A DNA stretch of 64,000 nucleotides, taken from positions 2,666,001 through 2,730,000 of the forward strand of contig NZ_CP102664.1 of the NCBI RefSeq assembly GCF_026427355.1, given 5' to 3'. Each line of letters begins with the position of its first letter. The stretch's first letter is position 1. This stretch comes from Sphingobium sp. JS3065 (GTDB lineage: Bacteria > Pseudomonadota > Alphaproteobacteria > Sphingomonadales > Sphingomonadaceae). Of this stretch, positions 17,896-27,439 are shown one piece after another. A model generated the notes under the pieces. It made no database searches, was not told the DNA's origin, and worked only from the letters and a program-made list of their open reading frames with translations. Made by a program: the position numbers and the translations under genes.

Positions 17896-18653
17896 GCCGC
17901 AGCCACCTCCGCCCCGACGACATCGACATAGCCCTCGCGCTCCAGTTCCAGCGCCAGTTCGGGGCCGCCCGACTTCACGATCCGGCCCGCTGCGAGAACA
18001 TGGACGAAGTCCGGCTTCACATAGTCGAGCAGGCGCTGATAATGGGTGATCAGCAGCACCGCCTTGTCCGGCTTGCGCATGATGGCGTTGATGCCCGCAC
18101 CCACGATCTTGAGCGCGTCGATGTCCAGCCCGGAGTCGGTTTCGTCCAGGATCGCGAGCTTGGGGTCGAGAATGCCCATATGCACCATTTCGGCGCGCTT
18201 CTTCTCTCCGCCCGAAAAGCCGACATTCACCGGGCGCTTCAGCATCTCCATGTCGAGGCCCAGCAGGGCGGCCTTTTCCTTGGCGAGCTTGATGAATTCG
18301 CCGCCGTTCAGTTCCTTGTCGCCCCGCGCGCGGCGCTGCGAATTCAGGCTCTCGCGCAGGAATTGCAGGTTGGAGACGCCGGGTATCTCGACCGGATATT
18401 GGAAGCCCAGGAACAGGCCTGCGGCGGCGCGCTCATGCGGGTCCAGGCTGAACAAGTTCACACCGTCGAAAGAGGCATCGCCGCCGGTAACCTGATACCC
18501 TGGGCGGCCGCCCAGCGTATAGGCCAGCGTCGACTTGCCCGCGCCGTTCGGCCCCATGATCGCGTGGATCTCGCCCGCCTTGATGGTGAGCGACAGGCCC
18601 TTCAGGATCGCCTTGCCGTCGATTTCATTGGTCAGATTGTCGATCGTCAGCAT
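17892..18653 (-). CDS. sufC: Fe-S cluster assembly ATPase SufC
   Basis: ABC-type ATPase of the SufBC2D complex, 253 residues, soluble. Walker A is IMGPNGAGKSTLAYTL, followed by a YPVEIPGVSNLQFLRE Q-loop region. The signature is VGFSGGEKKRAEMV, Walker B is LAILDETDSGLDIDALK and the H-loop is LITHYQRLL. All motifs needed for ATP hydrolysis are intact. It overlaps sufD downstream and lies 3 bp from the unknown gene upstream. Confidence 0.97.
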   Translation of the reverse strand: MLTIDNLTNEIDGKAILKGLSLTIKAGEIHAIMGPNGAGKSTLAYTLGGRPGYQVTGGDASFDGVNLFSLDPHERAAAGLFLGFQYPVEIPGVSNLQFLRESLNSQRRARGDKELNGGEFIKLAKEKAALLGLDMEMLKRPVNVGFSGGEKKRAEMVHMGILDPKLAILDETDSGLDIDALKIVGAGINAIMRKPDKAVLLITHYQRLLDYVKPDFVHVLAAGRIVKSGGPELALELEREGYVDVVGAEVAAA

Positions 18654-18656
18654 CTC

Positions 18657-19112
18657 TTATCCCTTATGCGCGCGCTGGAGCGTCCGCGCCGTCCAGAAGG
18701 CCATGTCCCGCACGTCGCCCGGCGCGGGGAACAGCGTGTCGATATGGCGCTTGATCGGCATATAGGGCCACCAGTCGGCGCCGGGTTCGGGCGCGCCCTT
18801 TTCCAATATGCCGGTCACGAATTCGGTCACCGGACCCATGCGGGCAAGGTTGGGGGCCTTCGCCTTGTGGAACGCCTTGTCGGATTTCAGCTTCTCGGTG
18901 AAGGCGAGGTCGCCCTTCTCCAGCGCGGCGCGGCATTCGGCCTGATAGGCGTCGAGGTCGCCGAAATCCTTGGCGGCGCGGGCCTGAAGCTCGCCATCCT
19001 CCAGTTCATAATCCTCGGTCAGGATGCGGATCGCGGCGGTCCATGCCTGGCCATTGCCGACATCCTCCGCGAAATCGGCGAGGGCGTCCTGGATATCGTC
19101 TTCGTCGCTCAA
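18657..19112 (-). CDS. Hypothetical protein inside the suf operon (151 aa)
   Basis: An acidic, soluble 151-residue protein starting MSDEDDIQDALADFAEDVGN, with a helix-rich middle (KDFGDLDAYQAECRAALEKG) and an aromatic C-terminal part (PGADWWPYMPIKRHID, DMAFWTARTLQRAHKG). It has one cysteine, no membrane segment and no motif I recognise. It lies between sufB and sufC, 3 bp before sufC and about 58 bp after sufB, so it is surely cotranscribed. A role in iron-sulfur assembly is suggested only by position. Confidence 0.82.
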   Translation of the reverse strand: MSDEDDIQDALADFAEDVGNGQAWTAAIRILTEDYELEDGELQARAAKDFGDLDAYQAECRAALEKGDLAFTEKLKSDKAFHKAKAPNLARMGPVTEFVTGILEKGAPEPGADWWPYMPIKRHIDTLFPAPGDVRDMAFWTARTLQRAHKG

Positions 19113-19170
19113 AATTCTTGTCCTTGAGAGTTGGAAAGGAGAGGGGAGTTCAAGGGCTGGCCCTTGTCGA

Positions 19171-20655
<1,485 letters not shown>

Positions 20656-20668
20656 GCCATTTCTCGTG

Positions 20669-21079
20669 TCAGGCCAATTCTTGGGTCAAACTGGCGATCG
20701 TGACGCCCGCAAGCGCCGATCGAATCGCGTTGTTCGCCACATTCATATGCGGGCGGACGCGGCAGTCCTGCTCCAGCAAGCAGTCATGCGCGCCCATTTC
20801 CGTACATGCGGTCATGGCGATGGGGCCTTCCACCGCCTCCACCACGTCGGCCAGGGTGATCGCGGCGGGCGGGCGGCTGAGGCGGACGCCGCCGCCGGTC
20901 CCCCGGCTCGATTCGAGCAGGCCCGCCGCCGACAAGCGGCTCACCAGCTTCTGCGCGGTGGGCAGGGGAATGCCGGTTTCGGCGGAAAGCGTGGTCGCGT
21001 TCATCCGCGTCCCGCCGCAATGGCGGGCGGCGGCGGACATCAGCACCACGGCATAATCTGCGAAACTCGACAGCCTCAT
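20669..21079 (-). CDS. Rrf2-family SUF operon regulator
   Basis: A 136-residue Rrf2/IscR-like repressor. The N-terminal winged helix ([20 protein letters not shown], then [20 protein letters not shown] and the [12 protein letters not shown] wing) is followed by a cysteine cluster, Cys92, Cys100 and Cys106, in [18 protein letters not shown]. That cluster suits binding of an Fe-S cluster used as the signal. Family members that head suf operons repress them when clusters are plentiful. It is the first gene of the operon and lies 27 bp from a 23-bp dyad that may be its operator. Confidence 0.92.
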   Translation of the reverse strand: MRLSSFADYAVVLMSAAARHCGGTRMNATTLSAETGIPLPTAQKLVSRLSAAGLLESSRGTGGGVRLSRPPAAITLADVVEAVEGPIAMTACTEMGAHDCLLEQDCRVRPHMNVANNAIRSALAGVTIASLTQELA

Positions 21080-21106
21080 GACCTGCGTCTTTGCGAACCA
21101 TTCTCA

Positions 21107-21129
21107 AATCGGATCGAATCAATCCGATT
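21107..21129 (-). promoter_or_regulatory. Putative operator for the suf-operon Rrf2 regulator
   Basis: AATCGGAT and ATCCGATT are perfect 8-bp inverted arms separated by CGAATCA, a 23-bp dyad about 28 bp upstream of the regulator's start. The size and position fit an Rrf2-family dimer site overlapping the promoter, which would allow autoregulation. On the minus strand TTGATT within the dyad could serve as a -35 element. Assignment is by position and symmetry only. Confidence 0.5.
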
Positions 21130-21185
21130 GCGCATGTGGTCCCGCACGCACGCGGAATCAAGGCATTTTTGCTTGGGAAGGCAGC

Positions 21186-22124
21186 TTAGCTGAAACGGTT
21201 GATCACGGCCACGTCTCCCCCCAGCGACCGGCGCAGCAGGGTAAGCTGCGCCACGGCGCTGGGTTCGGTCTGCAACTGATGCGGGGTCAGGCCGATGAAA
21301 TGCTTGATCTCCCGAATGAAATGCGACTGGTCGTAGAAGCGCCCGTCATCGCACAGCGCCTGCCAGCTTTCATGGTCGAGCGCGATCCGCGCGCTGCACC
21401 GCAACGCCCGATATTTTCGGGCCAGCAGCTTGGGCGGGCAGCCATAATATTTGTTGGTGAGCCGGGCGAGCTGGCGCGGCGACAAGCCGGTGATGTCCGC
21501 CAGCGTCTCGATCCGCGGGGATCCTTCCCCCATCAGCCATCCGTCCACCGCCTCCAGCAGCCGCCATGTCGATTCGGGCAGCGGAACCAGCTTTTCCGCC
21601 AGGAACGACCAGCAAAGCGCCGCCATCGCCTCCGCATCGGGGGCGGCGCGCAGCTTGTCCAGCAGATCCCGATATTCCGGAATCTGGCCCATTTCCTTCA
21701 CCCGGTCCGTCAATATGCTGGCGTCGCCGCCATGCAGCGCGATCCATCCCGCCGGAAGCAGGGAAATGCCGACCACCCGGCCAGGGCCGTCCAGTTCGAA
21801 CCGGGTCGCGCCCAGGGTCGGCCCCAGCAGGCAGACTTCCGGCGTCCGGGCGATCGTTCCGTCATGAAAATGATAATCGCCGCTATTGTCCAGCATGAAG
21901 CGAAGTTGCGGCACGTCGGCGCGGGTCACGTCGGAATAATGATCGGCCGTTTCGGTGAAGATGTAAAGCGATCCGAAATGGGCGTTGAGTTGTCGGGGCG
22001 GCGCGAAATAACGCAACCGTACCAGTCCGTGCGCCGCATCGACGCTATAGGATAATGGCGCCTGCCCATCTGTTGCCGTAATGTTTGGCGCCCCCCCGGG
22101 CGCTTCGCCGTTACGCGACCGCAT
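21186..22124 (-). CDS. AraC-family transcriptional regulator
   Basis: A 312-residue protein with an N-terminal region resembling a sensing domain (residues 20-180; SYSVDAAHGLVRLRYFAPPR, LLGPTLGATRFELDGPG) and a C-terminal double helix-turn-helix. The first HTH is IETLADITGLSPRQLARLTN; the second includes GRFYDQSHFIREIKHFIGLT, the AraC signature. Ligand and targets unknown. It lies downstream of the suf promoter region on the same strand, transcribed toward it; no other gene shares its unit. Confidence 0.88.
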   Translation of the reverse strand: MRSRNGEAPGGAPNITATDGQAPLSYSVDAAHGLVRLRYFAPPRQLNAHFGSLYIFTETADHYSDVTRADVPQLRFMLDNSGDYHFHDGTIARTPEVCLLGPTLGATRFELDGPGRVVGISLLPAGWIALHGGDASILTDRVKEMGQIPEYRDLLDKLRAAPDAEAMAALCWSFLAEKLVPLPESTWRLLEAVDGWLMGEGSPRIETLADITGLSPRQLARLTNKYYGCPPKLLARKYRALRCSARIALDHESWQALCDDGRFYDQSHFIREIKHFIGLTPHQLQTEPSAVAQLTLLRRSLGGDVAVINRFS

Positions 22125-22230
22125 ATCTCACCCCAAAGCCCAATATGCGCCATCGCGGCAAAGGTGCAAGGCCTATGCTTAATGGAATATCTCTTTCCGT
22201 ACGGATGGAGTCGATGGGAAGGCGTTTTCC

Positions 22231-22265
22231 ATAAAAATGACCCGGCGGTTTTCACCGCCGGGTCA
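22231..22265 (-). terminator. Intrinsic terminator on the minus strand with no gene upstream
   Basis: TGACCCGGCGG-TGAAAA-CCGCCGGGTCA forms a perfect 11-bp stem followed on the minus strand by TTTTTAT. On the plus strand no U-run follows, so it works for minus-strand transcripts only. The AraC gene starts beyond it (22124) and pyrD upstream is on the plus strand, so any transcript it ends must begin between about 22270 and 22480. Confidence 0.75.
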
Positions 22266-22420
22266 GGAAAAGGTCTCGTCAGCCATATGGCTTAGAGCCT
22301 TCGGGTCGCGGGACTCTCTTACGTCCGAATCGGGGAAATTTTATTGGATGGATCGGACATTAGGCGGACCAAAACGGGACGAATCCCAATGAATCTTGTT
22401 AAGAAATGCCGTTCCTCCCC
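22266..22420 (-). ncRNA. Candidate small RNA ending at the orphan terminator
   Basis: Inferred from the isolated intrinsic terminator at 22231-22265. The minus-strand stretch before it has no plausible open frame. It contains short self-complementary parts (the palindrome AGCCATATGGCT; GGAC/GTCC around 22310-22325), a pyrimidine-rich CCTTTTCCT just before the terminator stem, and AGGGGAGGAACGG near 22410. I could not define a promoter with confidence; the 5' end is a guess. Confidence 0.3.
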
Positions 22421-22481
22421 TACTGTTGCCGCGTTGCAACAGCGACTCGACGCGCGCCGTTCGCACTGGCATAGCGCGGCC

Positions 22482-23531
22482 ATGTCATACAGCCTGATCC
22501 GCCCCCTGTTTTTCGCGCTGGACGCCGAGCGCGCCCATCATCTGTCCGTCAAATTGTTGCGCCTGATGCCGGTTTCCTCCGCGCCGGAACCCGATTCGAT
22601 GCTGGCGCAGACGGTGGCGGGCATCGTCTTTCCCAATCCGGTGGGCCTGGCGGCGGGCTATGACAAGGAAGGGCTGGTCGCCCACAAGATGCACGGCCTG
22701 GGTTTCGGCTTTGCCGAACTGGGGACGCTGACCCCGCTGCCGCAGCCGGGCAATCCCCTGCCGCGCCTGTTCCGATTGAAGGAGGACCGGGCGGTGATCA
22801 ACCGCATGGGCTTCAACAATGGCGGCCAGGCGGCGGCGGCGGAGCGGATCGCGAAGCGCAAGCGGCCCGCCAGCAACGGGCAAACCCCCGTGATCGGCAT
22901 CAATATTGGCGCGAACAAGGACGCGACCGACCGAATCGCGGATTATGCGACGGGCGTGACCTGCATGGCGCCGCTGGCCGATTATCTGACGGTCAACATC
23001 TCCTCCCCCAATACGCCGGGGCTGCGGGCGCTTCAGGACCGGGCGGCGCTGGACCAGTTGCTGGGCGCGGTGATGGCGGCGCGGGGGGCGAATCGCACCC
23101 CCATTTTCCTGAAGGTCGCTCCCGATCTGGAACCGGCCGATGTCGACGACATCGCCGCCGCCTGCATCGATCACCGGATCGACGCGCTGATCGTTTCCAA
23201 CACCACCATTTCCCGGCCTCCGCTGCGGTCGGCGCTGGGCGGTGAGGCGGGCGGCCTGTCGGGCGCGCCGTTGCACGACCTGGCGCTGCAAAGGCTGCGC
23301 GACTTCCGCAAGGCGCTGGGCACGCGCCTGCCGCTGATCGGCGTGGGCGGCATCGCCAATGCGGAACAGGCCTATGCCCGCGTCCGCGCCGGGGCCAGCC
23401 TGATCCAGCTTTACAGCGCGCTGGTCTATGAAGGCCCCTATCTCGCCCGGCGGATCAACGCGGGGCTGAAAAGGCTGATGGTCCGCGACGGGGTTAAGAA
23501 TATCGGCGAGATAGTGGGTATCGACGCCTGA
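22482..23531 (+). CDS. pyrD: Dihydroorotate dehydrogenase (quinone), class 2
   Basis: Oxidises dihydroorotate to orotate with quinone as acceptor at the inner membrane. 349 residues. The N-terminal membrane-associating helices are MSYSLIRPLFFALDAERAHH. The FMN barrel follows with GLAAGYDKEGLVAHKMHGLG, GFNNGG, TVNISSPNTPGLRALQ (the class 2 serine), FLKVAPDL and LIGVGGIANAEQAYARVRAG. ATG 22482 starts in the family register; an upstream in-frame codon at 22344 would add 46 unconserved residues. Confidence 0.96.
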   Translation: MSYSLIRPLFFALDAERAHHLSVKLLRLMPVSSAPEPDSMLAQTVAGIVFPNPVGLAAGYDKEGLVAHKMHGLGFGFAELGTLTPLPQPGNPLPRLFRLKEDRAVINRMGFNNGGQAAAAERIAKRKRPASNGQTPVIGINIGANKDATDRIADYATGVTCMAPLADYLTVNISSPNTPGLRALQDRAALDQLLGAVMAARGANRTPIFLKVAPDLEPADVDDIAAACIDHRIDALIVSNTTISRPPLRSALGGEAGGLSGAPLHDLALQRLRDFRKALGTRLPLIGVGGIANAEQAYARVRAGASLIQLYSALVYEGPYLARRINAGLKRLMVRDGVKNIGEIVGIDA

Positions 23532-23579
23532 TCCGTCATATGGGTTGCAGAGCGCAACGCAGCGATTAGGGTGCCGGAC

Positions 23580-25280
23580 ATGATTTCTCGCCTTTCCGGC
23601 CTGTTGGCTCCCCTCGCCCTTTACGCCCTCCTTCCCGCCCCGCTCGCCGCGCGGGAGCCGGTTTCGGTCAATGCGACCGTTTCCGCCGCCGATCCCCGCG
23701 CCGCCGAGGCGGGGCAGGAGATATTGCGCAAGGGCGGCAGCGCCACCGACGCCGCCATCGCCATGATGCTGACGCTGAATGTCGTCGAACCGCATAATAG
23801 CGGCATCGGCGGCGGCGGCTTCCTGATGCACCATGACGGGCGGACCGGCGTGCTGGAGTCGATCGACGGGCGGGAAACGGCCCCGGCGGCGGCGCGGCCC
23901 GACCGCTTCATGGGGGCGGACGGCCAGCCCCTGCCCTTCCGCCAGGCCTGGCCGGGCGGCTATTCCGTGGGCGTGCCGGGCAATTTGCGGCTGGCATGGG
24001 ACGCGCATCGCAAATGGGGCAAGCTGCCCTGGGCGGAGCTGTTCCAGCCCGCCATCCGCTATGCCGAACAGGGGTTCGAGGTGCGGCAACGGCTCGACAC
24101 GGCGATGAGGGCGGTGGCGCCGGTCTGGGCGGACTTTCCCGAAATCCAGAAATATTTCTGGATCGACGGCAAGCCCGCGCCGATGGGGACGATCCTGAAG
24201 AATCCGCCGCTGGCCGCCCTGTTCAAGCGAATCGCTGCGGAGGGGCCGGACGCCTTCTATCTGGGCGACAATGCCAGGATGATTGCGGAGACCGTCACCA
24301 ACGCGCCGAAAAATCCGGTGCCGATGACGGAGGCTGACCTGGCGGCCTATCAGGCCAGGCCGCGCAAGCCGGTCTGCGGCCCTTATCGCGTCTATACGGT
24401 GTGCGGCATGGGGCCGGCATCGGCGGGCGGGATCACCGTGTTGCAGGTGCTGGGCATGGTCGAGCGATTCCCGCTGGCGCAATGGGGCAAGGACGATCCC
24501 CGGTCCTGGCATGTGATCGGGGAGGCGATGCGGCTCGCCTATGCCGACCGCGAGACATGGCTGGGCGATCCCGCGTTCGTGCAGGTGCCGATCGCCGGGC
24601 TGATCGACCCTGCTTATCTCAAGCGGCGCTCAGGCCTCATCAGCTTGGGCAAGGCGCTCAACGACTATCGCCCCGGCACCCCGCCGGGCGCGGAGAAGCG
24701 CACCGCCGCCCTGCCCCAGCCCGAAGCGGGCACCAGCCATTTCGTCGCGGTGGACCGCAATGGCGACATCGCCGCCTGGACATCCACCATCGAAAGCTTC
24801 TTCGGCAGCCAGTTGATCGCCAACGGCGTGATCCTGAACAATGAACTGACCGATTTCAGCTTCACGCCCGAAAAGGACGGCGCGCTGGTCGCCAACCGGG
24901 TGGAGCCGGGCAAGCGGCCTCTGTCGTCCATGTCGCCCACCATCGTCTATGACGCGGCGGGGACGCCCGTCTTCACCATCGGCGCGGCAGGCGGCAAGAC
25001 CATCATCATGCAGGTCGCCAAGGCGCTGATCGCCCATTTCGACTGGGGGCTGTCCGCGCAGGATTCGATCGCGCTGGGGTTCGAATTCTTCGACAAGGAC
25101 GGGCTGGTGCTGGAACAGGGCACGTCGCTGGAGGCGATGAAGGCGCCGCTGGAAAAGCTGGGACATAAGGTGTCGATCAACCGCTTCGGCCTGAAAGCCA
25201 ATGCGGCGGAGCGGAAGGCCGACGGCCATTGGGTCGGCGGCGCCGATCCGCGCAGTCCGGGCGTTTCGTTGCAGGAGTAA
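23580..25280 (+). CDS. ggt: Gamma-glutamyltransferase (glutathione hydrolase)
   Basis: Periplasmic Ntn-hydrolase precursor, 566 residues, that cleaves gamma-glutamyl bonds of glutathione. The signal peptide MISRLSGLLAPLALYALLPA ends near APLAA. The large-subunit part has GGSATDAAIAMMLTLNVVEP and SGIGGGGFLMHH. The processing site and N-terminal threonine nucleophile of the small subunit are in PEAGTSHFVAVDRNGD. The conserved PLSSMSPTIV and GAAGGKTII follow. The ATG at 23580 was preferred to GTG 23571. Confidence 0.94.
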   Translation: MISRLSGLLAPLALYALLPAPLAAREPVSVNATVSAADPRAAEAGQEILRKGGSATDAAIAMMLTLNVVEPHNSGIGGGGFLMHHDGRTGVLESIDGRETAPAAARPDRFMGADGQPLPFRQAWPGGYSVGVPGNLRLAWDAHRKWGKLPWAELFQPAIRYAEQGFEVRQRLDTAMRAVAPVWADFPEIQKYFWIDGKPAPMGTILKNPPLAALFKRIAAEGPDAFYLGDNARMIAETVTNAPKNPVPMTEADLAAYQARPRKPVCGPYRVYTVCGMGPASAGGITVLQVLGMVERFPLAQWGKDDPRSWHVIGEAMRLAYADRETWLGDPAFVQVPIAGLIDPAYLKRRSGLISLGKALNDYRPGTPPGAEKRTAALPQPEAGTSHFVAVDRNGDIAAWTSTIESFFGSQLIANGVILNNELTDFSFTPEKDGALVANRVEPGKRPLSSMSPTIVYDAAGTPVFTIGAAGGKTIIMQVAKALIAHFDWGLSAQDSIALGFEFFDKDGLVLEQGTSLEAMKAPLEKLGHKVSINRFGLKANAAERKADGHWVGGADPRSPGVSLQE

Positions 25281-25314
25281 ATCTTTACTCCGTTAGCGAA
25301 CCGGGATGACGGAA

Positions 25315-25809
25315 TCAGCCCTTCAAATCCAACCCCGCCACGTTGAACTGGAAGGGGAAGGTCTTCTCGTTCGGGCCGACCACCAGATCGACCTTGATCG
25401 TCCCGGATTTCCTGATCGCATCATAGGCCTTGGCGGCGGGCAGCACCTCTATGCCGTCCTTATTCTCCGTCATCCGCCCCTTCCATTCATGGGTCTTTCC
25501 GTCATCCGTGGTGGCCGTGACGCTGCAATCGGACAGATCGCAGGCGAAGGGCGCGCCCACCAGCTTGACGGTGACGTCGGCCGCGCCCGTTTCCATCGGC
25601 TGGACCAGCAGGACGGAGAAAGTGTCCGCCGCCGTCATGGTCTGCACGCTGTTGGCGCTGCCGATATAGGCGAGCCTGGCCTTGCCGCCGGTGCCGCCCT
25701 CATATTTCCAGACCTGCCCGATCTGGTCGCGCTGGGTCGGCGCCTTGTCCTCCGGCGAGGAGCAGGCCGCGACCAGTCCCATGGCAGCCAGTGCCCAGAG
25801 GGTTCGCAT
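25315..25809 (-). CDS. Putative lipoprotein (164 aa)
   Basis: Signal peptide MRTLWALAAMGLVAAC with lipobox Cys16, so anchored in the periplasm. The mature part is beta-rich and includes two cysteines close together (APFACDLSDCSVTAT) that could form a disulfide. It has no family I recognise. A 7-bp hairpin (TCCCGTC/GACGGGA, 25823-25841) and an AGGAGAT ribosome-binding site precede the start. It is convergent with ggt and downstream of sufE on the same strand. Confidence 0.8.
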   Translation of the reverse strand: MRTLWALAAMGLVAACSSPEDKAPTQRDQIGQVWKYEGGTGGKARLAYIGSANSVQTMTAADTFSVLLVQPMETGAADVTVKLVGAPFACDLSDCSVTATTDDGKTHEWKGRMTENKDGIEVLPAAKAYDAIRKSGTIKVDLVVGPNEKTFPFQFNVAGLDLKG

Positions 25810-25876
25810 CGCATATCTCCTATCCCGTCGTCATGACGGGAGGAGAACGCATCAGCGCCGCCCGGTTTCCCTCGGT

Positions 25877-26290
25877 TCAGCGATAGCGCGAAGCGGTTTC
25901 CCGGATCAGCGCGATCATGTTGGGAATGCCCTGGGTCCGGTTGGAACTGAGCTGGTTGCGCAGATCGAAGGGTGAAAGCGCCGATTCGATGTCGGTCGCG
26001 GCGATGGCGGCGGGCGCCTGATCCTGCACCGTCAGCAGCACCAGGGCGATGATCCCCTTGGTGATGGCCGCATTGCTGTCCGCCAGGAAATGCAGCCGTC
26101 CGTCATCCAGGACGGTGGGATAGACCCACACCGCCGCCGAACAGCCCCTGACCAGCGTCGCGTCCGTCTTGAGCGCGTCGGGCATGGGTTCCAGCGCCCG
26201 GCCAAGATCGATCAGCAGCCGATAGCGGTCGTCGGCGTCGAGGAATTCATATTCTTCGTAAAGATCGGCAAGGGCGGCGTGATCGGTCAT
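25877..26290 (-). CDS. sufE: Cysteine desulfuration protein SufE
   Basis: Accepts persulfide sulfur from SufS and passes it to SufB. 137 residues, starting MTDHAALADLYEEYEFLDAD. The acceptor is Cys50 in TLVRGCSAAVWVYP, the standard SufE position. The core ITKGIIALVLLTVQ and the C-terminal NQLSSNRTQGIPNMIALIRE are typical. Note it stands alone, about 9 kb from sufS. The ATG at 26290 was chosen; upstream in-frame starts would add residues with no family match. Confidence 0.94.
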   Translation of the reverse strand: MTDHAALADLYEEYEFLDADDRYRLLIDLGRALEPMPDALKTDATLVRGCSAAVWVYPTVLDDGRLHFLADSNAAITKGIIALVLLTVQDQAPAAIAATDIESALSPFDLRNQLSSNRTQGIPNMIALIRETASRYR

Positions 26291-26369
26291 AGCCGCCATA
26301 TAGGGGGAAAATCGGGCGGGGGAAGCCGCTATAGGGCAGATGGCTCGCTGCGCTCGCACCCGCGCCCGG

Positions 26370-26391
26370 CCCCTCCCTGGAAAGGGAGGGG
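26370..26391. terminator. Short CCCTCCC hairpin between the psp operon and sufE
   Basis: CCCCTCCCT-GGAA-AGGGAGGGG is a 9-bp perfect stem with a GNRA-like loop, about 15 bp past the last psp gene and 80 bp before sufE. It resembles the GC-rich repeat units at 9252 and 56243. It could stop psp transcription before sufE, but there is no U-run, so Rho-independent termination is doubtful. Confidence 0.45.
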
Positions 26392-26406
26392 GAGCTGCAT
26401 TTGCCT

Positions 26407-26640
26407 TTACAGATCCACGCCCGCGGCGATGGCTTCCAGCTTGCGGATGCGTTCCTTGAGGTCCGCCACCTCGATCCGCGTGGCGGCCGAGGGCGGCGCG
26501 GTGTCATCCGTCCGCCGCGTCAGTTCCGCGCGCTTCAGGTCCAGCCAGCCGTTCCAGCCGCGCAGGGCGGTCATGGCGACGATGACAAGTCCCGACAAAC
26601 CCGCCACCGCCAATGTCAGAGTGATAAGGGGGTCTTGCAT
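26407..26640 (-). CDS. PspB-like small membrane protein (77 aa)
   Basis: One N-terminal membrane helix (LITLTLAVAGLSGLVIVAMT), a charged linker, then a short amphipathic helix at the C-terminus (EVADLKERIRKLEAIAAGVD). The architecture and the last helix (KERIRKLEAI) resemble the C-terminus of PspB, where the run RERIxxLExI is characteristic. It is the last gene of the psp operon on the minus strand, 24 bp after the 83-aa gene. Function not known; the PspB kinship is my inference from pattern. Confidence 0.75.
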   Translation of the reverse strand: MQDPLITLTLAVAGLSGLVIVAMTALRGWNGWLDLKRAELTRRTDDTAPPSAATRIEVADLKERIRKLEAIAAGVDL

Positions 26641-26664
26641 AATGTCCTCCCTAAGCTTCTCGCG

Positions 26665-26916
26665 TCAGTCGCGGTTCCGAAGCTTGTCGAATTCCCGCTC
26701 CAGCGCGGTGGAACTGTCGGTCGCCAGCCGTTCCAGCACGGCGACCCGATCCTTGAGCGCCTTCACCTCCGCGCGCAGCCGGTCCGATTCCGGATCGGGG
26801 CCGCGCTGGATGAAATCTTCGCCCTTGTGCCGGCGCACGATGCCATATTTGGCGCGCACGACGCTGGCGATGGCGGCGATCGCGACGATGGCGACGACCA
26901 TTTCGAACGGATTCAT
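26665..26916 (-). CDS. PspB-like small membrane protein (83 aa)
   Basis: A membrane helix at residues 4-21 (FEMVVAIVAIAAIASVVRA), then a charged stretch and a coiled coil (LRAEVKALKDRVAVLERLAT) ending EREFDKLRNRD. The helix-then-coil order and the DRVAVLERL motif parallel PspB (RRLEERLQTVERI in the copy at 27440). It lies about 140 bp after pspC on the same strand. Sequence is clearly coding and membrane-bound; the role is inferred from the operon. Confidence 0.78.
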   Translation of the reverse strand: MNPFEMVVAIVAIAAIASVVRAKYGIVRRHKGEDFIQRGPDPESDRLRAEVKALKDRVAVLERLATDSSTALEREFDKLRNRD

Positions 26917-27057
26917 CTGTCTGTCTCCCTTGCTCCGCCTTCGCGCGCCCTGGGCGGCAACCGACGCGGCACCTTCAGCTTTTCGTTTTCATGAAGTGAC
27001 GCAGCCTGGTTTCGACCGGCGCCGCTATCGGTTCGATGAACGGCGTCCCCGTGCGGC

Positions 27058-27438
27058 TCACCGCAGGCTGTCGATCTCATTGGCCAGGCGCGTGTTGCGG
27101 CTGGTATAATAGGTTTCGATGTCGGCCAGGCGGCGGTCGATGTCGCGGAACTTGGACCGCACATCGCGGGTGGAGCGCGCCGGGTTGGTGCGCACGCCCT
27201 GCCAGAATTTCTCGTCATCGCGGTCGGCATAAAGGCCCAGCGGCTTGTTCTCCGCAAAATAGGCGACGACGAAATAAGCGATCAGCGTCCAGGGAAAGGC
27301 CCCCATCAGCGTCACCAGCACGGCGCCGACCCGAACCCAGATCACGTCGATCCCGGTATAGTCGGCAATGCCGGCGCACACGCCCATCCATTTGCCGTTC
27401 TGCTTGTCGAGATAGAATTTGGTGCGACGGGCCGTCAT
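27058..27438 (-). CDS. pspC: Phage shock protein C
   Basis: Inner-membrane partner of PspB that senses envelope stress and recruits PspA. 126 residues. The N-terminal PspC domain KFYLDKQNGKWMGVCAGIAD with YTGIDVIWVRVG is followed by a membrane segment (VLVTLMGAFPWTLIAYFVVA) and a long cytoplasmic C-terminal helix (RSKFRDIDRRLADIETYYTS). The start at 27438 is one base past the pspB stop codon. An upstream in-frame ATG at 27633 would lie in pspB and is rejected. Confidence 0.94.
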   Translation of the reverse strand: MTARRTKFYLDKQNGKWMGVCAGIADYTGIDVIWVRVGAVLVTLMGAFPWTLIAYFVVAYFAENKPLGLYADRDDEKFWQGVRTNPARSTRDVRSKFRDIDRRLADIETYYTSRNTRLANEIDSLR

Positions 27439-27439
27439 C

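Noticed and set aside
22485..24512. A 675-codon minus-strand frame spanning pyrD and ggt
   Set aside because: Runs opposite two unrelated, clearly identified genes; Arg/His-rich low-complexity translation.
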